Of a stretch of DNA of 64,000 nt, positions 27,953 through 38,255 are shown piece after piece; the first letter of the stretch is position 1; each line of letters opens with the position of its first letter. The position numbers and the translations under genes were made by a program. The stretch spans positions 4,842,072 through 4,906,071 of the forward strand of contig NZ_KV917376.1 in the NCBI RefSeq assembly GCF_002019695.1, given 5' to 3'. Origin of the DNA: Evansella clarkii (GTDB lineage Bacteria; Bacillota; Bacilli; Bacillales; Salisediminibacteriaceae). Below the pieces are notes generated by a model. The model saw only the letters and a list, made by a program, of their open reading frames with translations, ran no database searches and had not been told where the DNA came from.

Positions 27953-28080
27953 ACTCGTCTCCCTCTTCTCTGTTCCCTGAATTTTCCGTTTACCTTATAT
28001 ACCTTACCAATTATAGCATAGAAATGGAATGATCGTTATCATGGTGATAAGATACATACATGTACACATTTAGAATTATT

Positions 28081-28200
28081 ATGCTCGTTCCTGCGGGAAA
28101 AGCGCGAGCTGAAAATAGACGGCGTATAGCCGTAAAAAATTAGTTGAAGCCGTGCCCGCAGAAAGCATCCGTCTGAAGCGTAAATCGAACAACAAAACAA
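28081..28200 (+). repeat. Family A repeat, truncated copy 2a
   Basis: Carries only the right half of family A, from CTCGTTCCTGCGGG to the end motif GTCTGAAGCGTAAATCGAAC; the CAATCG/GCAGCG end is missing. It sits in the 620-base gap 27953-28573 directly before copy 2b in the same orientation. Confidence 0.7.
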
Positions 28201-28254
28201 CTTTTTTAATATAATGGCCCATTAACGTTGTAAATCCAGGTTTATGAAATGTAT

Positions 28255-28503
28255 TCATTTGAATGAATTAAATCTATAAGCTTTAAAAAAGCCAAACATG
28301 ACTTTTCGATTGCAGCGTAAGACGGCGACTCTGGCGGGAAAAGCGCGAGCTGAAAATCCATTTTTGACGGCGTATAGCCGGCAAAAATTAGTTGAAGCCG
28401 TGCCCGCAGAACGCGTCCGTCTGTAGCGTAAATCGAACAACAAAGCAACATTTTAAAATAACGTTCATATAAAAATTGAAAATCTTGAATTATGAAATTG
28501 ATT
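28255..28503 (+). repeat. Family A repeat, internally deleted copy 2b
   Basis: Both ends are present (TTTTCGATTGCAGCGTAAGACGG at 28304 and CGTCTGTAGCGTAAATCG near 28432) but about 80 bases of the middle are missing compared with copies 1 and 3, so the core is about 136 rather than 218 bases. Flanking similarity continues to TTGAATTATGAAATTG at 28489-28503. The gap has no other gene; the rarA promoter must lie at its right end. Confidence 0.75.
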
Positions 28504-28573
28504 CAAACATTGAGTTAACTCGAGGTTTATCAAAGCCAGAGTAAATTAGCACACAGACAGGAGAGTTTATGCA

Positions 28574-29908
28574 ATGGATTTATTCGACCACTCCGAAAAA
28601 GATACGCCGAAAGGGCCACTTGCTGCGCGAATGCGGCCCAGAACAATAGATGAAGTTATTGGGCAAAAAGAAATTGTGGGACAGGGAACCCTTCTGAGAA
28701 GAGCTATTGAAGCTGACCGGTTAACACCGATGATTTTTTACGGGCCTCCCGGCACAGGAAAAACCACTCTCGCTAAGGTAATCGCGAATACCACTTCAGC
28801 CCGTTTTGAACAGCTTAATGCTGTAACAGCAGGTATCAAAGATGTAAGGGAAATAGTTCAGCGCGCTAAAGAACGCCTGAAATATGATAAAGAAAAAACA
28901 GTACTTTTTATCGACGAGATCCATCGCTTTAATAAAGGACAGCAGGACGCACTCCTTCCATCCGTGGAAGACGGGACGGTTATTCTCATCGGGGCAACAA
29001 CTGAAAACCCTATGTTTGAAGTGAATCCAGCCCTTCTTTCCCGCTCCAGACTGTTCAGGCTCCAGTCACTAACAGACGATGAAATAAAAGAAGTGCTCCT
29101 GAAAGCGGTAAAAGATAAGGAAAGAGGCTTCGGGGAATACGATATTGACATTGAAGACAGAGCATTAAGCCATCTTGTTAACGTTTCAAACGGGGATGCC
29201 CGCACTGCCCTTAATGCTCTGGAACTGGCGATCCTGACAACGGATCCAAACGATGAAGGTAAGATAGTTATTGATACGGAAACCGCTGAGGCCTCCATTC
29301 AGCAAAGAATAGTAAAATACGATAAAACAGGCGACCAGCATTATGATACTGTGTCTGCTTTTATTAAAAGTATCCGCGGGTCCGATCCGGATGCAGTCCT
29401 CTACTGGCTGGCAAAAATGATTTATGCAGGTGAAGATCCTCGTTTTATTGCCCGGAGACTGTATGTACATGCAGCTGAAGATATAGGAATGGCAGACCCG
29501 AACGCGCTTTTAATCGCTCAGTCTGCTGCGTATGCTGTTGAATTCATCGGTATGCCTGAAGCCCGCATCCCCCTTGCCGAGGCTGCAATTTACCTGGCTA
29601 CAGCACCGAAAAGCAACGCTGTAATAAGCGGAATAGACGCCGCACTTAGCACTGTGGAAAAAGAAAGAACAGGAGAAGTCCCTCTCCATTTACGGGATGC
29701 TCATTATAAAGGAGCTTCAAAGCTTGGTCACGGTGAAGGGTACAAATACCCTCATAATTTTGAACATAATTATGTTCCTCAGCAGTATTTGCCGGACCAT
29801 CTCGCTTCAAAACAGTTTTATACCCCATCAGCAAACGGGTATGAAAAAACGGTTCAGAAAAGGCTTGATTATTATAAAATGCGCCAGCAGCGGGAAAGAG
29901 ATAAATAG
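28574..29908 (+). CDS. rarA: Replication-associated recombination protein A (RarA/MgsA, YrvN)
   Basis: 444 residues. AAA+ clamp-loader-like ATPase: AARMRPRTIDEVIGQ, Walker A FYGPPGTGKTTLAK near 53-66, Walker B FIDEIHRFNKGQQDALLP near 112-129, then the C-terminal tetramerisation region (FIARRLYVHAAEDIGMADP, LRDAHYKGASKLGHGEGY). Acts at stalled forks. Ribosome site GGAGAG before ATG 28574. It is the first plus-strand gene after a long minus-strand run. Confidence 0.95.
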   Translation: MDLFDHSEKDTPKGPLAARMRPRTIDEVIGQKEIVGQGTLLRRAIEADRLTPMIFYGPPGTGKTTLAKVIANTTSARFEQLNAVTAGIKDVREIVQRAKERLKYDKEKTVLFIDEIHRFNKGQQDALLPSVEDGTVILIGATTENPMFEVNPALLSRSRLFRLQSLTDDEIKEVLLKAVKDKERGFGEYDIDIEDRALSHLVNVSNGDARTALNALELAILTTDPNDEGKIVIDTETAEASIQQRIVKYDKTGDQHYDTVSAFIKSIRGSDPDAVLYWLAKMIYAGEDPRFIARRLYVHAAEDIGMADPNALLIAQSAAYAVEFIGMPEARIPLAEAAIYLATAPKSNAVISGIDAALSTVEKERTGEVPLHLRDAHYKGASKLGHGEGYKYPHNFEHNYVPQQYLPDHLASKQFYTPSANGYEKTVQKRLDYYKMRQQRERDK

Positions 29909-30028
29909 ACAGTTTCTCAGCAAAACTCTGAAGTTTCCAGTAGAATGGTATATTTTTTAAACATAATGTCCATCTTATTAGTAAATTCATTTTTAGCAAA
30001 GTCTATGAATAAGAAAGGATTGGACATT

Positions 30029-30724
30029 ATGAAAGTCAGACAGGACGCATGGTCAGAAGAAGATGATCTATTATTGGCAGAAACAGTGCTTCGACATATT
30101 CGTGAGGGCAGTACTCAATTAAAAGCATTTGACGAGGTGGGGGATGCTCTGAACCGCACTTCAGCAGCATGCGGCTTCCGATGGAATGCAGTCGTAAGAG
30201 ATAAGTATGACGATGCAATCAAACTAGCAAAAAAGCATCGTAAAGACAGAAAGCGCCAGCTGGCATATCAGTCAAAGCCAGTTGCTGCATATTCAGTTCC
30301 GCAACAGCCGGAGTCTCAGTTGTTCAAACCCGCTGAAGTTATGGAGAGCGTACCTGTAACTCCACCTGCTCCTTCTGTAACAACTCCTGCTGCTGTGACT
30401 GAAGAAAATGAGATTACCTTAAAAGATGTAATCAAATTTCTTCAGAAAATGAGCGGCAACGGTTATCAGGAAAGCTTGCTTAAGCAGGAGAATGAAGCTC
30501 TGAAACTAAAAAATAATGAACTAACTGAAAAAGTTAAAAATCTTGAAGCCCACTTAAACAAACTTCAGGAAGAGCATCAAATTATCGAAGAAGACTATCA
30601 ATCCATTATACAGATTATGAATCGTGCGAGAAGGATGGCCCTTCTTGAGGAAGAAACGGAAGAGCATCATTCTCCTAAATTCAGAATGGATAAAAACGGC
30701 AACCTTGAAAAGATCGCGAAATAA
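30029..30724 (+). CDS. RsfA-family prespore transcription factor
   Basis: 231 residues from ATG 30029 (AAAGGA ten bases upstream); the open frame to 29945 has no ribosome site. N-terminal SANT/Myb-like domain, about 5-60 (DAWSEEDDLLLAETVLRHI, NRTSAACGFRWNAVVR), Pro/Val-rich linker about 80-125, then a long coiled coil about 145-205 (KQENEALKLKNNELTEKVKN). RsfA and its relatives regulate sigma-F genes in the forespore. Whether this is RsfA or the YlbO-type paralogue is unclear. Confidence 0.85.
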   Translation: MKVRQDAWSEEDDLLLAETVLRHIREGSTQLKAFDEVGDALNRTSAACGFRWNAVVRDKYDDAIKLAKKHRKDRKRQLAYQSKPVAAYSVPQQPESQLFKPAEVMESVPVTPPAPSVTTPAAVTEENEITLKDVIKFLQKMSGNGYQESLLKQENEALKLKNNELTEKVKNLEAHLNKLQEEHQIIEEDYQSIIQIMNRARRMALLEEETEEHHSPKFRMDKNGNLEKIAK

Positions 30725-30725
30725 G

Positions 30726-30769
30726 AAAGAGGCTTTCCACTTCCGCAGCCGGAAGCAGAAAGCCTTTTC
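30726..30769. terminator. Terminator between rsfA-family gene and 6S RNA
   Basis: AAAGAGGCTTTC pairs with GAAAGCCTTTT, with TTCC/GGAA inside; T-rich on both strands, so it can end both the plus-strand regulator gene and the minus-strand RNA. Confidence 0.85.
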
Positions 30770-30780
30770 TGCTGCATTAA

Positions 30781-30993
30781 ATTTAAGGATCCCATATGTG
30801 CCGTTTCAGGTTTCCTGGCTTTGAACCTGGACCTGAGTACGTGGGTGCCATGCCCGCCGATTCAAGCTTCCTCACATTATGTTAATAAAAGGCCTGCTCT
30901 CCCTGCCGGAACGCTGTGCTCCCAATGTAAAAGTGTTGGCTCAAAACGTTGGATGAATATCGTACACTACAGGACCCTTAAAATTAAGTAACG
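30781..30993 (-). ncRNA. Candidate 6S RNA (bsrA/ssrS type)
   Basis: About 210 bases without coding sense. The ends pair (TTTAAGG with CCTTAAA, then TCC with GGA), so the RNA closes into one long rod as in 6S RNA. On the minus strand the 5' half has TTTTGAGCCAACACTTTTAC, close in layout to the GAGCC-bubble of E. coli 6S, and the 3' half has GGTTCAAAG. In B. subtilis the bsrA 6S gene also lies by aspS. A near-consensus -10 (CATAAT) occurs a few bases before the proposed start. 6S RNA binds sigma-A RNA polymerase. A covariance search would settle it. Confidence 0.72.
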
Positions 30994-31213
30994 ATTATGG
31001 AGTGTAGTTTTATCTTCTTAAGAATTACTAAAGCGGGGTTCTAATTCTTTGTTTGACGGTATTATTCCCGGTGTAGTTAATTATAAACACCTTTTTTTAA
31101 AAATATACTGAAAATTTTTAAAGTATTAGGATGAGGAATTATGAAAGCAGCATTATTGCTCTATTTTAATAGGCAGTTATAGATTTTTATATAGTGTGGG
31201 GAAGAGTTAAAGA

Positions 31214-31253
31214 GCAGGACAAATTTTCAGATTCTCCTTGAAATTTGTCCTGC
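31214..31253. repeat. Perfect 13-base inverted repeat, possible terminator
   Basis: GCAGGACAAATTT (31214-31226) and AAATTTGTCCTGC (31241-31253) around a 14-base loop, followed on the plus strand by ATATTTT. No gene ends near it on either strand. The rest of 30994-31312 is AT-rich with no gene visible. Confidence 0.6.
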
Positions 31254-31312
31254 ATATTTTAAAATTTAAATTACGGTTAATCAAATAAGCTTTGCATATC
31301 CGGAAGCCGTTC

Positions 31313-31350
31313 AAAAAACAGGTCTCTCTTTATAAAGAGACCTGTTTTTT
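31313..31350 (-). terminator. Terminator of the hisS-aspS operon
   Basis: Perfect 10-base stem ACAGGTCTCT / AGAGACCTGT with T6 on both strands, about 50 bases after the aspS stop. Confidence 0.93.
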
Positions 31351-31398
31351 CATCCTACTTATTCCGTACGTGTTTTACGTACAGGAACATATGAATTA

Positions 31399-33183
31399 CT
31401 ATTCTTTATCTTTACTTTTTTCCCTGATAGACAGCGACAGTTCTTCCAGCTGTGCGTCACTGACTTCTGCAGGGGCATTCGTCAGCAGGCAGCTGGCGCT
31501 TGCTGTCTTAGGAAATGCTATTGTTTCCCGCAGGTTGCTTCTGCCTGCAAGGATCATTACTAAACGGTCGAGCCCGAGTGCAATACCACCATGTGGCGGC
31601 GTTCCGTATTCAAATGCATCAAGAAGGAATCCAAACTGCTCCTTTGCCTCTTCCTCTGAAAAACCTAATGCTTTAAACATCTGTTCCTGAAGTTCCCGCT
31701 CGTAAATTCTCTGGGATCCTCCACCAAGTTCATAGCCATTTAATACAAGGTCATATGCCTCAGCCCTGACTTCTTCTGGTGCGTCAAGAAGCTTAGCCTG
31801 ATCTTCCTTCACAGGACGTGTGAACGGGTGGTGTTCCGCATGATAACGTCCTTCTTCTTCATCATAAGAAAGCAGTGGGAATTCAGTAACCCAAAGGAAG
31901 TTAAACTGTTGAGGATCAACAAGATCCAGTTCCTTCGCGAATTTAATTCGCAGGGCGCCAAGAGCATCCCATGCTACTTTCTTTTTATCCGCAACAAAGA
32001 ACAGGACATCTCCTGCTTCTGCTTCAAATGCCTCACAAAGTGCGGCCGCTTCTGTTTCATCGAAGAATTTGGCAATAGGGCCTTTCAGGCTGTTGTTTTC
32101 TTCCACCTTCAGCCATGCGAGTCCTTTTGCCCCGTATATTTCAACAAAGGAACCTAGATTATCCAGATCTTTTCTGGAGTATTGATCTGCTACTCCTTTG
32201 ACACAAATCCCTTTTACTACTCCCCCATTTTTCACTGTGTTCGAAAAGACTTTAAATCCACTGTCTTCAACAGCGCTGGAGATGTCAACAAGCTCCATTC
32301 CATACCTTGTGTCAGGTTTATCTGAGCCAAAGCGATTCATTGCATCTTCATATGTTAGCCGCTGGAAAGGAGCCTTTACTTCAATGCCTTTCAGCTCCTT
32401 CACCAGCTTAACCATCATCGTTTCCATCATTTCCAGCAGATTTTCTTTTCCGAGGAAAGAAGCCTCAATATCCACCTGGGTGAATTCAGGCTGGCGGTCA
32501 GCCCGAAGATCCTCATCCCGGAAACAGCGAGTAATTTGAAAATACCTTTCAAAACCTGACACCATCAGAAGCTGTTTAAAAAGCTGCGGCGACTGCGGAA
32601 GTGCATAAAACTCCCCTGGATGGACTCTGGAAGGGACGAGATAATCACGTGCTCCTTCTGGTGTACTTTTTGTCAGCATTGGTGTTTCCATTTCCATAAA
32701 CTCTTCGTTATCTAAGAAGTCACGTATAAATTTGGTAGTACGGCTGCGGAGCTTCATCGTTTCGTACATTTTTGGACGGCGCAGGTCCAGGTAACGGTAT
32801 TTCAGCCTGACATCCTCGGAAACTTCCACGTTGTCTTCAATGTTAAACGGCAATCCTTTTGCTGCGTTTAATATAGACACTTCTTCTACCAGTACTTCCA
32901 CTCTGCCAGTTGGTATTTTTTCATTTACGTTTGACTCATCTCTCTTAACTACTGAGCCAAAGACTTCGATTACATATTCGTTTCTGATTTTTTCAGCGGC
33001 TTCATGGGCCTGGTGGTTGTTCTCTCCATTAAATACAATTTGTACGTATCCTGAACGGTCTCTGAGATCAATGAATATAAGTTCCCCCAGGTCCCGGCGT
33101 TTCTTTACCCAGCCTTGCAGGCGAACCTTCTCTCCTGTCAGCTGCTCTGTTACTTCTCCGCATATATGTGTTCTCTCGCTCAC
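31399..33183 (-). CDS. aspS: Aspartyl-tRNA synthetase
   Basis: 594 residues, bacterial type. N-terminal OB fold ([20 protein letters not shown]), class II core with motif 2 [16 protein letters not shown], the inserted GAD domain (about 290-420), and motif 3 [13 protein letters not shown]. Second gene of hisS-aspS, 76 bases after hisS, as in B. subtilis. Regulated through the T-box upstream of hisS. Whether it also charges tRNA-Asn cannot be told from motifs here. Confidence 0.97.
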   Translation of the reverse strand: MSERTHICGEVTEQLTGEKVRLQGWVKKRRDLGELIFIDLRDRSGYVQIVFNGENNHQAHEAAEKIRNEYVIEVFGSVVKRDESNVNEKIPTGRVEVLVEEVSILNAAKGLPFNIEDNVEVSEDVRLKYRYLDLRRPKMYETMKLRSRTTKFIRDFLDNEEFMEMETPMLTKSTPEGARDYLVPSRVHPGEFYALPQSPQLFKQLLMVSGFERYFQITRCFRDEDLRADRQPEFTQVDIEASFLGKENLLEMMETMMVKLVKELKGIEVKAPFQRLTYEDAMNRFGSDKPDTRYGMELVDISSAVEDSGFKVFSNTVKNGGVVKGICVKGVADQYSRKDLDNLGSFVEIYGAKGLAWLKVEENNSLKGPIAKFFDETEAAALCEAFEAEAGDVLFFVADKKKVAWDALGALRIKFAKELDLVDPQQFNFLWVTEFPLLSYDEEEGRYHAEHHPFTRPVKEDQAKLLDAPEEVRAEAYDLVLNGYELGGGSQRIYERELQEQMFKALGFSEEEAKEQFGFLLDAFEYGTPPHGGIALGLDRLVMILAGRSNLRETIAFPKTASASCLLTNAPAEVSDAQLEELSLSIREKSKDKE

Positions 33184-33259
33184 TTTTTTATCCCCTTTCT
33201 GTATCCGTTAATTGCGTGTAGTTGTAATTTAGATAAATTAGACCATTTATCCGTGGCTT

Positions 33260-34531
33260 TTAAGACTGTCTTGAATATAAGTACCCTGATAATTCATCGA
33301 GTGAGACAAGCTCCTGATCTCCAGTTTCCAGTTCTTTTACCATGATGCTGTTATTAGCTAATTCTTCTTCACCAAGAATTAAGGCATAAGCGGCATTTTG
33401 TCTGTCGGCTGCCTTAATCTGAGCTTTCATTTTCTTGTTCATGTAATCACCGTCAACAGTAAGACCTTTTGCTCTCATTTCATGAAGAAGCTTAGGCGCG
33501 CGTTTCTTCGCCTCATCTCCCATAACTACTAAGTAGGCATCTAGTCCCTGATTCAGCGGGAGCTCCACTCCCTGTGTTTCAAGAGCCATGAGCAGACGTT
33601 CAATACTAAGGGCAAATCCAATGCCTGGTGCAGAAGGGCCGCCGATCTCCTCCACGAGCCCATTATAACGGCCGCCGCCGCACAAGGTGGTAATTGCTCC
33701 GAAACCTTCTCCATCTACCATAATTTCAAATGCTGTGTTGTTGTAGTAGTCCAGACCACGCACAAGAGTCGCATCAACTTCATATGCAATTCCCATATCG
33801 CTCAGATAACTCTGCACCTTATTAAAATACTCTTTAGATGAATCATTCAGGTAATCCAGAATAGAAGGAGCACTCTTCATTAATTCATGATCTCTGTCTT
33901 TTTTGCAGTCAAGAATGCGCAGCGGATTTTTCTCAAGCCGGTCCTGACAATCGCCGCAGAACTCGGAAATTCTTGGTTTAAAGTGATTGATAAGGGCATT
34001 CCGGTGCTGATTGCGGCTCTCCTTATCACCTAGGCTGTTTATAACCAGCTTCAGATTCTTCAGTCCAAGTTCTTTATATAAATCCATTGCAAGTCCGATT
34101 ACTTCACTGTCAATCGCGGGATCATCACTTCCCATTGCTTCGACGCCAAATTGTACAAACTGCCTCATTCTTCCTGACTGCGGCCGCTCGTAGCGGAACA
34201 TTGGCCCGATATAATACAGCTTGACAGGCTGGTCAGCCCAGCCGTGCATTTTGTTCTCCACGTAAGACCGTACTGCTGAAGCGGTACCTTCTGGGCGGAG
34301 CGTAAGGCTTCGTCCCCCTCTGTCTTCGAACGTGTACATTTCTTTTTGGACGATATCTGTGGTGTCTCCTACTCCTCTTGTAAACAGCTCAGTTTGTTCA
34401 AAAATAGGAGTTCGTAATTCCTTGTAATTGTATCTCCGGCACAAATCATGTGCTTTTTGTTCGATATACTGCCATTTAGGGGAATTCTCAGGAAGAATGT
34501 CCTGTGTTCCTCTCGGGATTTTAAAATTCAT
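33260..34531 (-). CDS. hisS: Histidyl-tRNA synthetase
   Basis: 423 residues. Class [16 protein letters not shown], motif 1 [17 protein letters not shown], motif 2 [14 protein letters not shown], His-specific [15 protein letters not shown] and [14 protein letters not shown], and a C-terminal anticodon-binding domain. Ribosome site GGAGGTAAAAG. First gene of the operon, under T-box control. Confidence 0.97.
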   Translation of the reverse strand: MNFKIPRGTQDILPENSPKWQYIEQKAHDLCRRYNYKELRTPIFEQTELFTRGVGDTTDIVQKEMYTFEDRGGRSLTLRPEGTASAVRSYVENKMHGWADQPVKLYYIGPMFRYERPQSGRMRQFVQFGVEAMGSDDPAIDSEVIGLAMDLYKELGLKNLKLVINSLGDKESRNQHRNALINHFKPRISEFCGDCQDRLEKNPLRILDCKKDRDHELMKSAPSILDYLNDSSKEYFNKVQSYLSDMGIAYEVDATLVRGLDYYNNTAFEIMVDGEGFGAITTLCGGGRYNGLVEEIGGPSAPGIGFALSIERLLMALETQGVELPLNQGLDAYLVVMGDEAKKRAPKLLHEMRAKGLTVDGDYMNKKMKAQIKAADRQNAAYALILGEEELANNSIMVKELETGDQELVSLDELSGYLYSRQS

Positions 34532-34625
34532 GGCTCTTTTACCTCCTCTTTTATTTTCAATAATTAATTTTATTTAATATGTAAATTACAAAAAGCCTGG
34601 TCAAAGCAGGTGGGCTCGGAAAAAC

Positions 34626-34910
34626 AAAAAAACTCCCATCCCTGAACAAGTCAGGGACGAGAGTTTATTCCCGTGGTACCACCCTAGTTGAAATACAGTT
34701 TCTCACAAATGTATTTCCTCTTAATCAGTTAACGCCTGATTTACGATTTCTCCTAATCGACTTTTCTTTCAGAGAGATACCTAAGGAGTGTTCATTCGTG
34801 CAGGACCATGCAGAAATGCTTCCAGCCGCGGCATTTCCTCTCTGAGCATGGGGAACCTTCACTACTGTGCTCCCTCACCGGTTTTGAATCGTTCAATTTT
34901 TTATAATCAT
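34626..34910 (-). promoter_or_regulatory. T-box leader of hisS-aspS
   Basis: T-box core AGGGTGGTACCACG (minus strand, 34672-34688) and a terminator (CGTCCCTGACTTG-TTCAGGGATGGGAG then T7, 34625-34660). Stem I shows CAGAGAGGAAATGC with GCATTT around the loop GGCTGGAA. A CAC codon at 34788-34790 fits the His specifier; the local word GAACAC also contains AAC in another register. The Asp codon GAC, known to overlap the His specifier in some hisS-aspS leaders, is not there. Confidence 0.92.
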
Positions 34911-34957
34911 ACGAGGAGAATTATTAACTGTCAAGCATAAAAGTTAACAGTAATAAT

Positions 34958-35134
34958 TTACCCCCTCTCAATTCGCTGTTTAATTGCTTTCATTTCCCTT
35001 GATGAGACTCCAAATTCTGAAGCCTGTTCAATATACCCTGCTCCCTCATCGGGTCCGGTAAAATGCCTGCCATCGACCCCGAAAACACGGGAGGAGTTGC
35101 TCGTGAACCGCTGTTGCTGCCGTCCTGACCTCAT
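34958..35134 (-). CDS. 58-residue conserved small protein upstream of hisS
   Basis: ATG 35134 follows GGAGGTACAAGTTTC, a near-perfect ribosome site; 58 codons to TAA 34960-34958. The protein is basic and polar: MRSGRQQQRF at the start, then GVDGRHFTGPDEGAGYIEQ, and a C-terminal helix SSREMKAIKQRIERG. No membrane helix or signal peptide. B. subtilis has a small gene (yrzK) in this spot between dtd/yrvJ and hisS, which this may match. Function is unknown. The hisS T-box leader begins about 50 bases downstream. Confidence 0.75.
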   Translation of the reverse strand: MRSGRQQQRFTSNSSRVFGVDGRHFTGPDEGAGYIEQASEFGVSSREMKAIKQRIERG

Positions 35135-35194
35135 GAAACTTGTACCTCCGCTTTTTTATACAGTTTTACCGAAAAAGCAGGAAATTACTCATAA

Positions 35195-35262
35195 GAAAAG
35201 CGCAAGCGCCTTGATCACGAGCGACACTCTTTATCTGCCACGAGTAACCGCAGGAGCACTCT
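35195..35262 (+). repeat. Dispersed repeat, family D copy 2
   Basis: AAGCGCAAGCGCC, TTGATCACGAGCGACACTC, CCACGAGTAACCGCAGGAGC: the same string of words as at 5399-5478. It fills the gap between the small gene and dtd, where B. subtilis carries the yrvJ amidase gene, and ends at the dtd stop. Confidence 0.65.
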
Positions 35263-35703
35263 TTACCTGCTTTCCACTATTAGCGTCACAGGCCCGTGAT
35301 TTGTAAAAGAAACATCCATCATCTCGCCAAATCTTCCAGTCTCCACATGGATCCCATTTTCCCTGAGCTTTTCATTAAAAAAATCATAAAGTTTCTCTGC
35401 ATGGTCAGGTTTCGCAGCAGCCATAAAATTCGGCCTCCTGCCTTTTCGGCAGTCACCATACAAGGTGAACTGGGAAATGGATAAAATCTGGCCCTCTGTA
35501 TCTTTTACAGAGAGGTTTAGCTTTTCATTTTCATCTTCAAATATACGCAGATTGACGATTTTATCTGCAAGATACTGTGCATCTTCTTCTGTATCGTCAT
35601 GAGTAACACCGACCAGCAGCATTAATCCGGATTCTATCTTACCTGCTGTTTCTCCATTTACTTCTACTTTAGCCTGTAGTGAACGCTGTACAATAACCTT
35701 CAT
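35263..35703 (-). CDS. dtd: D-aminoacyl-tRNA deacylase
   Basis: 146 residues. Removes D-amino acids (and glycine from tRNA-Ala) from mischarged tRNA. Active-site motifs [15 protein letters not shown] near 78-92 and the cross-subunit Gly-cis-Pro NHGPVT near 136-141 are present. It lies just after relA as in most Bacilli, about 100 bases downstream. Confidence 0.96.
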   Translation of the reverse strand: MKVIVQRSLQAKVEVNGETAGKIESGLMLLVGVTHDDTEEDAQYLADKIVNLRIFEDENEKLNLSVKDTEGQILSISQFTLYGDCRKGRRPNFMAAAKPDHAEKLYDFFNEKLRENGIHVETGRFGEMMDVSFTNHGPVTLIVESR

Positions 35704-35806
35704 ATCAATCCCTCAATCCCAACAGTTTCTTCCATTTCCTCATTTAGTATCTAAGGAGCGGCATTCGCCGGCCGGACTTTTTAAAAAGCATCCCGCACAC
35801 TTAAAG

Positions 35807-37987
35807 TTAATGCATAATTCTTCTTACTGAATAAATATCGGAAATTTGTTTAATCCGCTCAACAACTTTCTGCAGATGAGCAACGTTCTGAATTGATATA
35901 GTCATATTAATTGTAGCCATTTTATTTTTGTCAGACCGGCCTGAGACGGCATTAATATTTGTCTTTGTTTCCGCTACTGCCTGAAGAACTTCATTTAACA
36001 AACCACGGCGGTCGTAGCCTGAGATTTCGATATCCACATTGTAATTCTTGGACTGCTCCTTAGTCCCTTCCCACTCTACCGGAAGAAGGCGGGTATTCGC
36101 TTCTTCTGTATTAATGTTAGGGCAGTCACTCCGGTGGATGGATACTCCCCGTCCTTTCGTGATATAACCGACGATATCATCACCTGGAACAGGTGTGCAG
36201 CAGCGTGAAATACGGATTAGTAAATTGTCTATCCCCTTCACTCTCACACCAGTGCTTGCTTTTTTAGTTGGTTCGTATTTTTTTAACTCTTCTACCGCTT
36301 CCGTTAGTGTCTGGTTTTCGTTCAGCTCATCCTGTTTTTTACGGATGTTGTCAGTCAGCCGCGTAACAATCTGAGAAGCAGTTATCCCACCATAACCTAC
36401 AGCTGCATACATATCCTCTTCTGCTGTAAAATTAAATTTATTGGCGACCCTGTTAATATTTTCAGCAGTTAATGCTTCTTTTTGTGAATAACCTTTTTTC
36501 TCCAGCTCTTTCTCGACCATTTCCCGGCCTTTATCCACATTTTCTTCCCGGCGTTCTTTTTTGAACCATTGTCTGATCTTATTTTTTGCATGTGAACTCT
36601 GAGTTACTTTCAGCCAGTCCTGACTCGGTCCATAGGAATGTTTTGAAGTAAGAACCTCCACAATGTCCCCAGTCTGCAGTTTGTAGTCAAGAGGAACCAT
36701 TTTGCCGTTAACTTTCGCTCCTATACAGCGGTTGCCTACTTCTGTATGAATTCTGTATGCAAAATCGAGAGGCACCGAACCTTTAGGCAGTTCAATGACA
36801 TCTCCCTTAGGAGTAAAGACAAATACCATATCACTGAACAGATCGATTTTCAGAGATTCCATAAATTCCTGTGCATCACTTGTATCATTCTGCCATTCAA
36901 GAATTTCACGGAACCAGGACATCTTTGTCTCCAGCGTTTCTTTTGTATCCAGTGTTTTGCCTTCTTTATACGCCCAGTGTGCTGCAACCCCAAATTCGGC
37001 AATCTTGTGCATCTCCTCGGAGCGAATCTGGACTTCCAGAGGATCTCCTTTAGGCCCGATCACTGTCGTGTGAAGAGATTGATACATATTTGCCTTTGGC
37101 ATGGCGATGTAATCTTTAAACCTTCCGGGCATTGGCTTCCAGTGCGTATGGATAATGCCAAGTACTGCGTAACAGTCTTTAATGCTGCTGACAATGATGC
37201 GTACAGCAAGAAGATCATAAATTTCATTAAATTGTTTGTTCTGCAGTGCCATTTTTCTGTAGATGCTGTAGATGTGTTTTGCCCGTCCGTGAATTTCAGC
37301 TTTTACATCCAGCTTCTCAAGTCGTTCTTTAATTTTGTTCTGCAGTTCTTCAATGTATTGCTCACGTTCCGCACGTTTTTTCTTCATAAGATTAACGATT
37401 CTGTAATACTGCTGTGGATTTAAATATCTTAAGGCAGTATCTTCAAGTTCCCACTTGATCTTTGAAATACCGAGTCTGTGCGCGAGGGGCGCGAAGATTT
37501 CCAGTGTTTCATTGGCGATTCTCCGCTGTTTCTCAGGAGGCAGATGTTTTAACGTCCGCATATTATGAAGTCTGTCCGCAAGCTTAATTAAGATAACACG
37601 AATATCCTTTGCCATTGCCACGAACATTTTTCTGTGGTTTTCCGCCTGTTGTTCTTCTTTAGATTTATATTTAATTTTCCCAAGCTTTGTAACACCATCA
37701 ACGAGCATGGCTACTTCTTTACCGAATTTAGCTTCAAGGACATCCAGTGAAATATCTGTATCCTCCACTACATCATGAAGAAAAGCCGCTGCGATAGTAT
37801 TCGGGTCCATACCAAGCTCAGTTAATATTCCTGCAACTTGAACCGGATGCCAAATATAAGGCTCACCTGACTTACGAGTTTGTTCACTGTGGGCAGACTC
37901 CGCCAATTTATACGCTTCCTTTAAAAAAGCGACATCTTTATCAGATAAATATTCACTTGCCTTTTCTAGCACCTGTTCATAAGTCAT
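35807..37987 (-). CDS. relA: Bifunctional (p)ppGpp synthetase/hydrolase Rel
   Basis: 726 residues from ATG 37987 (TTAGGTGATTTC upstream); 17 extra in-frame codons are not needed. HD hydrolase domain ([36 protein letters not shown]), synthetase domain (YHSIYRKM-like [26 protein letters not shown]), TGS ([31 protein letters not shown]), zinc-finger-like [14 protein letters not shown] and C-terminal ACT. Both catalytic sites look intact. dtd follows; apt is upstream, giving the usual apt-relA-dtd order. Confidence 0.96.
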   Translation of the reverse strand: MTYEQVLEKASEYLSDKDVAFLKEAYKLAESAHSEQTRKSGEPYIWHPVQVAGILTELGMDPNTIAAAFLHDVVEDTDISLDVLEAKFGKEVAMLVDGVTKLGKIKYKSKEEQQAENHRKMFVAMAKDIRVILIKLADRLHNMRTLKHLPPEKQRRIANETLEIFAPLAHRLGISKIKWELEDTALRYLNPQQYYRIVNLMKKKRAEREQYIEELQNKIKERLEKLDVKAEIHGRAKHIYSIYRKMALQNKQFNEIYDLLAVRIIVSSIKDCYAVLGIIHTHWKPMPGRFKDYIAMPKANMYQSLHTTVIGPKGDPLEVQIRSEEMHKIAEFGVAAHWAYKEGKTLDTKETLETKMSWFREILEWQNDTSDAQEFMESLKIDLFSDMVFVFTPKGDVIELPKGSVPLDFAYRIHTEVGNRCIGAKVNGKMVPLDYKLQTGDIVEVLTSKHSYGPSQDWLKVTQSSHAKNKIRQWFKKERREENVDKGREMVEKELEKKGYSQKEALTAENINRVANKFNFTAEEDMYAAVGYGGITASQIVTRLTDNIRKKQDELNENQTLTEAVEELKKYEPTKKASTGVRVKGIDNLLIRISRCCTPVPGDDIVGYITKGRGVSIHRSDCPNINTEEANTRLLPVEWEGTKEQSKNYNVDIEISGYDRRGLLNEVLQAVAETKTNINAVSGRSDKNKMATINMTISIQNVAHLQKVVERIKQISDIYSVRRIMH

Positions 37988-38190
37988 GAAATCACCTAAC
38001 ATCCAGTATATATTTCTTTTATTATTAATATATTTCAACTTAAAAGTAAAGTTTGAAAATATTGTCGAAAGTTCTATAAAAAAAGCGTCTCTTCCGCAGA
38101 AAAGACTTTATACAAGCATAACATATTATGATGAAAAATAGGATGAAAATAGTATAGTACAGAAAAAATAACAGTGCAATTACATTGACT

Positions 38191-38222
38191 GAAGGAGGCG
38201 CCTGTGAGGGCACCTCCTTCCA
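38191..38222. terminator. Hairpin downstream of apt
   Basis: GAAGGAGGCGCC with GGCACCTCCTTC; T-rich only on the plus side (GTTTTATT). It sits about 30 bases past the apt stop and may reduce read-through into relA. Confidence 0.5.
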
Positions 38223-38255
38223 GTTTTATTATCGGCAAGACTGTTTTGCCGGATT

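Noticed and set aside
28242-28451. Two overlapping short minus-strand frames
   Set aside because: They fall in family A copy 2b and are different frames of the same repeat.
36746-37423. 225-codon plus-strand frame inside relA
   Set aside because: Antisense shadow of an intact Rel gene, no ribosome site or protein family.
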